Assembly (NCBI GenBank): GCA_000163695.1
Contig: GG774890.1
Coordinates: forward strand, 130,347-194,346
Source: Bacteroidetes oral taxon 274 str. F0058
GTDB taxonomy: Bacteria; Bacteroidota; Bacteroidia; Bacteroidales; Paludibacteraceae
Length of the DNA stretch: 64,000 nt
Reading direction: 5' to 3'
Shown here: positions 61,720-64,000 of the stretch, piece after piece
Numbering within the stretch: position 1 is the first letter of the stretch
How the letters are laid out: every line of letters starts with the position of its first letter
Position numbers and translations under genes: made by a program
Notes under the pieces: model-generated
Seen by the model: only the letters and a program-made list of their open reading frames with translations
Database searches by the model: none
Told to the model about the DNA's origin: nothing

Positions 61720-62448
61720 ATGAGATTCGGTCTGATAGGCAAACATTTGTCGCACTCTTTTTCTAAGCGTTTTTTCGAAGATTATTTTGTACACAACCGT
61801 ATAGATGCACATTACGACAACATAGAATTGGCAAATATTGCCGACTTCGAAGCCGTATTGGCAAGGCAGGAATACAGTGGGTTCAATGTAACAAATCCGT
61901 ATAAGATAGAGATAATGGACTATTTGACCGCCTTAGACGAGACGGCACGTAGTGTAGGAGCGGTCAATTGCATCAAAATAACAGGCAATGACATAGTAGG
62001 TTACAATACCGATGTATACGGATTTACAGAGGCGATAAAGCCTTTCGTCCGACAACATCACCGCAGGGCTTTGGTGTTGGGGGGCGGAGGAGCATCGAAG
62101 GCGGTACGGGCGTCACTGCAAAGTTTTGGTATTGAGTCTATTGTGGCCTCACGGCAAACGACAGACAATACTATACCATACTCCGAAATAGACCGCAATA
62201 TTATAGACGAATGTCGAATAATAGTAAATGCGACGCCGCTCGGTATGTTCCCCGACACGGATAGTTGTCCCGATATACCGTATCAATACATAGGTGGGCT
62301 ACATTTGCTATTCGACCTCATATATAATCCTTCGGAAACTCTTTTTCTAAAAAAAGGCAGACAGCAAGGAGCAAAAACCGTAAACGGACTGGAGATGCTT
62401 ATTTCACAAGCACTTAAGGCTATAGATATTTTCAATATAATACAATAA
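61720..62448 (+). CDS. aroE: Shikimate dehydrogenase
   Basis: A 242-residue NADPH-dependent enzyme of aromatic amino acid synthesis. The ATG at 61720 gives MRFGLIGKHLSHSFSKRFFE with the SHSxS shikimate-binding motif. NVTNPYKIEI carries the catalytic lysine, YNTDVYGF the second substrate motif, and VLGGGGASKAVRA the nucleotide loop. The open frame extending back to 61081 is antisense to hutI and not real. The exonuclease gene follows by 16 bp on the same strand. Confidence 0.96.
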   Translation: MRFGLIGKHLSHSFSKRFFEDYFVHNRIDAHYDNIELANIADFEAVLARQEYSGFNVTNPYKIEIMDYLTALDETARSVGAVNCIKITGNDIVGYNTDVYGFTEAIKPFVRQHHRRALVLGGGGASKAVRASLQSFGIESIVASRQTTDNTIPYSEIDRNIIDECRIIVNATPLGMFPDTDSCPDIPYQYIGGLHLLFDLIYNPSETLFLKKGRQQGAKTVNGLEMLISQALKAIDIFNIIQ

Positions 62449-62464
62449 ACCGAAATCGAAAAAA

Positions 62465-63214
62465 ATGGATACGACAGCAACAAGCAAAAGACTCGATAAT
62501 ATAATGTTTATCGATATAGAAACGGTTCCCCTGACGGAGCATTTGACAGAACTGCCCGACACGATGCAATCGCTGTGGTTGTCGAAGGCATACAACATAA
62601 AAAACTATCAGAAAAACGAGTCGGCAGACAGCCATTCCGACGAGTTTTACTTCAACAACGCAGGCATATACTCCGAATTTGCCAAAATAGTGTGTATATC
62701 GATAGGTGTATTTGCTCGTGAAAACGACAAGGCAAGCCTACGAATAAAATCTCTGGCAGGCGACAACGAAATAGCCATATTACAGGATTTTGCCTATATC
62801 CTGCAAAAATTCTCCGCCAATCGTAACTGTCAGATTTGCGGGCACAACATCAAGGAGTTCGATATACCGTTCGTTTGCCGTAGGATGTTGATAAACGGCA
62901 TAGAGATACCCGAATGTATAAATGTTGCGGGCAAGAAACCCTGGGAGGTGCCCTTCGTGGACACTCTCGAACTCTGGCGTTTCGGTGACTACAAAAGCTA
63001 TACATCGCTCAAACTGCTTACTACGATACTCGGTATACCGACTCCCAAAGACGATATCGACGGCTCGCAGGTGGCTCGTGTATATTATATCGAAAAAGAC
63101 ATTGCACGCATTGCCCGATATTGCCAAAAAGATGTGTTGGCGACGGCTCGGTTGTATCAACGACTAAACAATATACCGACTGTCGAAGACGGTTGTGTGT
63201 TTTTTGTTGAGTAA
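62465..63214 (+). CDS. Predicted 3'-5' exonuclease (DnaQ/PolB-like)
   Basis: A 249-residue RNase H-fold exonuclease. ExoI is NIMFIDIETVPL (DxE), ExoII is CGHNIKEFDIPFVCRRML (aspartate near residue 138) and ExoIII is IARYCQKDVLATARLYQRL (YxxxD). It resembles the 3'-5' exonuclease domain of family-B polymerases, used as a stand-alone repair or RNA-processing enzyme in Bacteroidetes. It follows aroE closely. Confidence 0.9.
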   Translation: MDTTATSKRLDNIMFIDIETVPLTEHLTELPDTMQSLWLSKAYNIKNYQKNESADSHSDEFYFNNAGIYSEFAKIVCISIGVFARENDKASLRIKSLAGDNEIAILQDFAYILQKFSANRNCQICGHNIKEFDIPFVCRRMLINGIEIPECINVAGKKPWEVPFVDTLELWRFGDYKSYTSLKLLTTILGIPTPKDDIDGSQVARVYYIEKDIARIARYCQKDVLATARLYQRLNNIPTVEDGCVFFVE

Positions 63215-63233
63215 ATATTTTTATGTAATTTTG
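63203..63233 (+). promoter_or_regulatory. pckA promoter
   Basis: TTTG (63203-63206), 19 nt, TAATTTTG (63226-63233), giving a leader of about 60 nt. Confidence 0.65.
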
Positions 63234-63302
63234 TAGGCATTTTTTTGAAAAATAAAATCATTCCTCACTTTGAATTTTTCATTTAAAAAATATAAAAAAT
63301 AT

Positions 63303-64000
63303 ATGAAGCACTTAGATCTATCAAAGTACGGAATAACGGGGGTAACCGAAGTTATCTACAATCCGTCTTATGAAACTCTTTACAAAGAAGAAACAAATCC
63401 TAATCTGACAGGCTTCGATAGAGGTCAGCTTACCGAGCTCGGAGCCATCAACGTTATGACAGGCGTCTATACGGGACGCTCGCCGAAAGACAAATTTTTC
63501 GTAATGGACGACGTATCCAAAGATACCGTTTGGTGGACATCGCCCGAATATCCTAACGACAACAAACCGATTACAAAAGATGCTTGGCGAGAACTAAAAC
63601 GCATAGCCGTCGGCGAGCTGTCGGGTAAGAGACTCTACGTGGTGGATGCTTTTTGTGGCGCCAGCGTAAAAACGCGAATCAAAGTTCGTTTTATAATGGA
63701 GGTAGCCTGGCAGGCACATTTCGTAAGGAATATGTTTATACGTCCTACCGAAGAGGAGTTGGAGCATTTTGGCGAACCCGACTTCGTGATATTCACCGCA
63801 TCGAAGGCAAAGGTAGACAACTACAAAGAGTTGGGGCTGAACTCTGAGACTGCCGTTGCCTTCAACCTCGAAGAGAAAATACAGGTAATCATCAACACTT
63901 GGTACGGTGGTGAAATGAAAAAGGGTATGTTCTCGTATATGAACTATCTACTGCCGCTCAAAGGTATCGCCTCGATGCACTGTTCGGCAAATACAGACCT
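63303..64000 (+). CDS. pckA: Phosphoenolpyruvate carboxykinase (ATP), 5' part
   Basis: Open from ATG 63303 to the window edge (232 codons). It starts MKHLDLSKYGITGVTEVIYN and carries GVYTGRSPKDKFFVMD (substrate arginine region), LYVVDAFCGA, IRPTEEELEHF and ending LLPLKGIASMHCSANTD, all typical of ATP-dependent PckA. It catalyses oxaloacetate plus ATP to PEP; in many Bacteroidales it runs as a CO2-fixing step in succinate fermentation. The nucleotide-binding half lies outside the window. Confidence 0.96.
   Translation, partial: MKHLDLSKYGITGVTEVIYNPSYETLYKEETNPNLTGFDRGQLTELGAINVMTGVYTGRSPKDKFFVMDDVSKDTVWWTSPEYPNDNKPITKDAWRELKRIAVGELSGKRLYVVDAFCGASVKTRIKVRFIMEVAWQAHFVRNMFIRPTEEELEHFGEPDFVIFTASKAKVDNYKELGLNSETAVAFNLEEKIQVIINTWYGGEMKKGMFSYMNYLLPLKGIASMHCSANTD

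Overview
ORGANISM. The window looks like the chromosome of an AT-rich member of the Bacteroidales, possibly an oral Porphyromonadaceae-like lineage. Promoters fit the Bacteroidetes pattern TTG-N19-21-TAnnTTTG. Most genes lack a Shine-Dalgarno sequence. Diagnostic families are present: a type IX secretion-sorted surface protein, a DUF4270 lipoprotein, Bacteroides-type mobilisation and integrase genes, a 47-bp type II-C CRISPR repeat and a Bacteroidetes-style Cas12a.

LAYOUT. 1-173 is the start of an IS30-family transposase. 302-5209 holds two blocks of identical-family type II-C CRISPR repeats (13 and 18 units). They are separated by 2,585 bp of foreign DNA (hydrolase, DUF4342, slipin, broken MFS gene) that uses Shine-Dalgarno sites. 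5319-6773 holds type II cas2, a dead four-helix-bundle gene and the 3' part of cas1. 6774-21541 is an integrative mobilisable element of about 14.8 kb, with relaxase, MobA-like protein, iterons, primase, helicase, HTH proteins, a redox cargo operon and two tyrosine integrases. It sits inside cas1 between 6-bp GTTGCA repeats. The 5' part of cas1 and an intact 1434-aa cas9 follow (21536-26096). 26252-26410 holds a predicted crRNA-like RNA and its putative target. 26528-33048 is a complete type V-A locus (cas12a, cas4, cas1, cas2, 36-bp-repeat array). 33046-33171 is the tracrRNA of the type II system. From 33197 on the sequence is ordinary chromosome: mrdA-mreD-mreC, NUDIX, rho, cation/proton antiporters, ruvX, murF, gpmA, a two-component pair, a T9SS surface protein, a C-terminal protease, dCMP deaminase, nfo, dapF, yebC, DUF4270, glycogen synthase-like, hutI, aroE, an exonuclease and the start of pckA.

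HOW IT FITS TOGETHER. Two CRISPR-Cas systems are interleaved: the type V-A locus lies between cas9 and the tracrRNA that cas9 needs. The type II system has all parts needed for interference (arrays, tracrRNA, Cas9). Its adaptation gene cas1 is cut by the mobile element, but the two halves rejoin in perfect frame if the element excises, so the lesion could be reversible. Between cas9 and cas12a a promoter-terminator cassette encodes an RNA with 13 nt followed at once by the first 14 nt of the type II repeat. Those 13 nt are perfectly complementary to the -33 region of the RNA's own promoter, and the repeat-like part can pair with the tracrRNA. This is the layout expected of a Cas9 autoregulatory crRNA-like RNA. 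Because the cassette points into cas12a, it may also let Cas9 control Cas12a. The RNA, promoter and regulation claims are inferences from sequence; the CRISPR genes, arrays, element boundaries and tracrRNA anti-repeat are directly visible.
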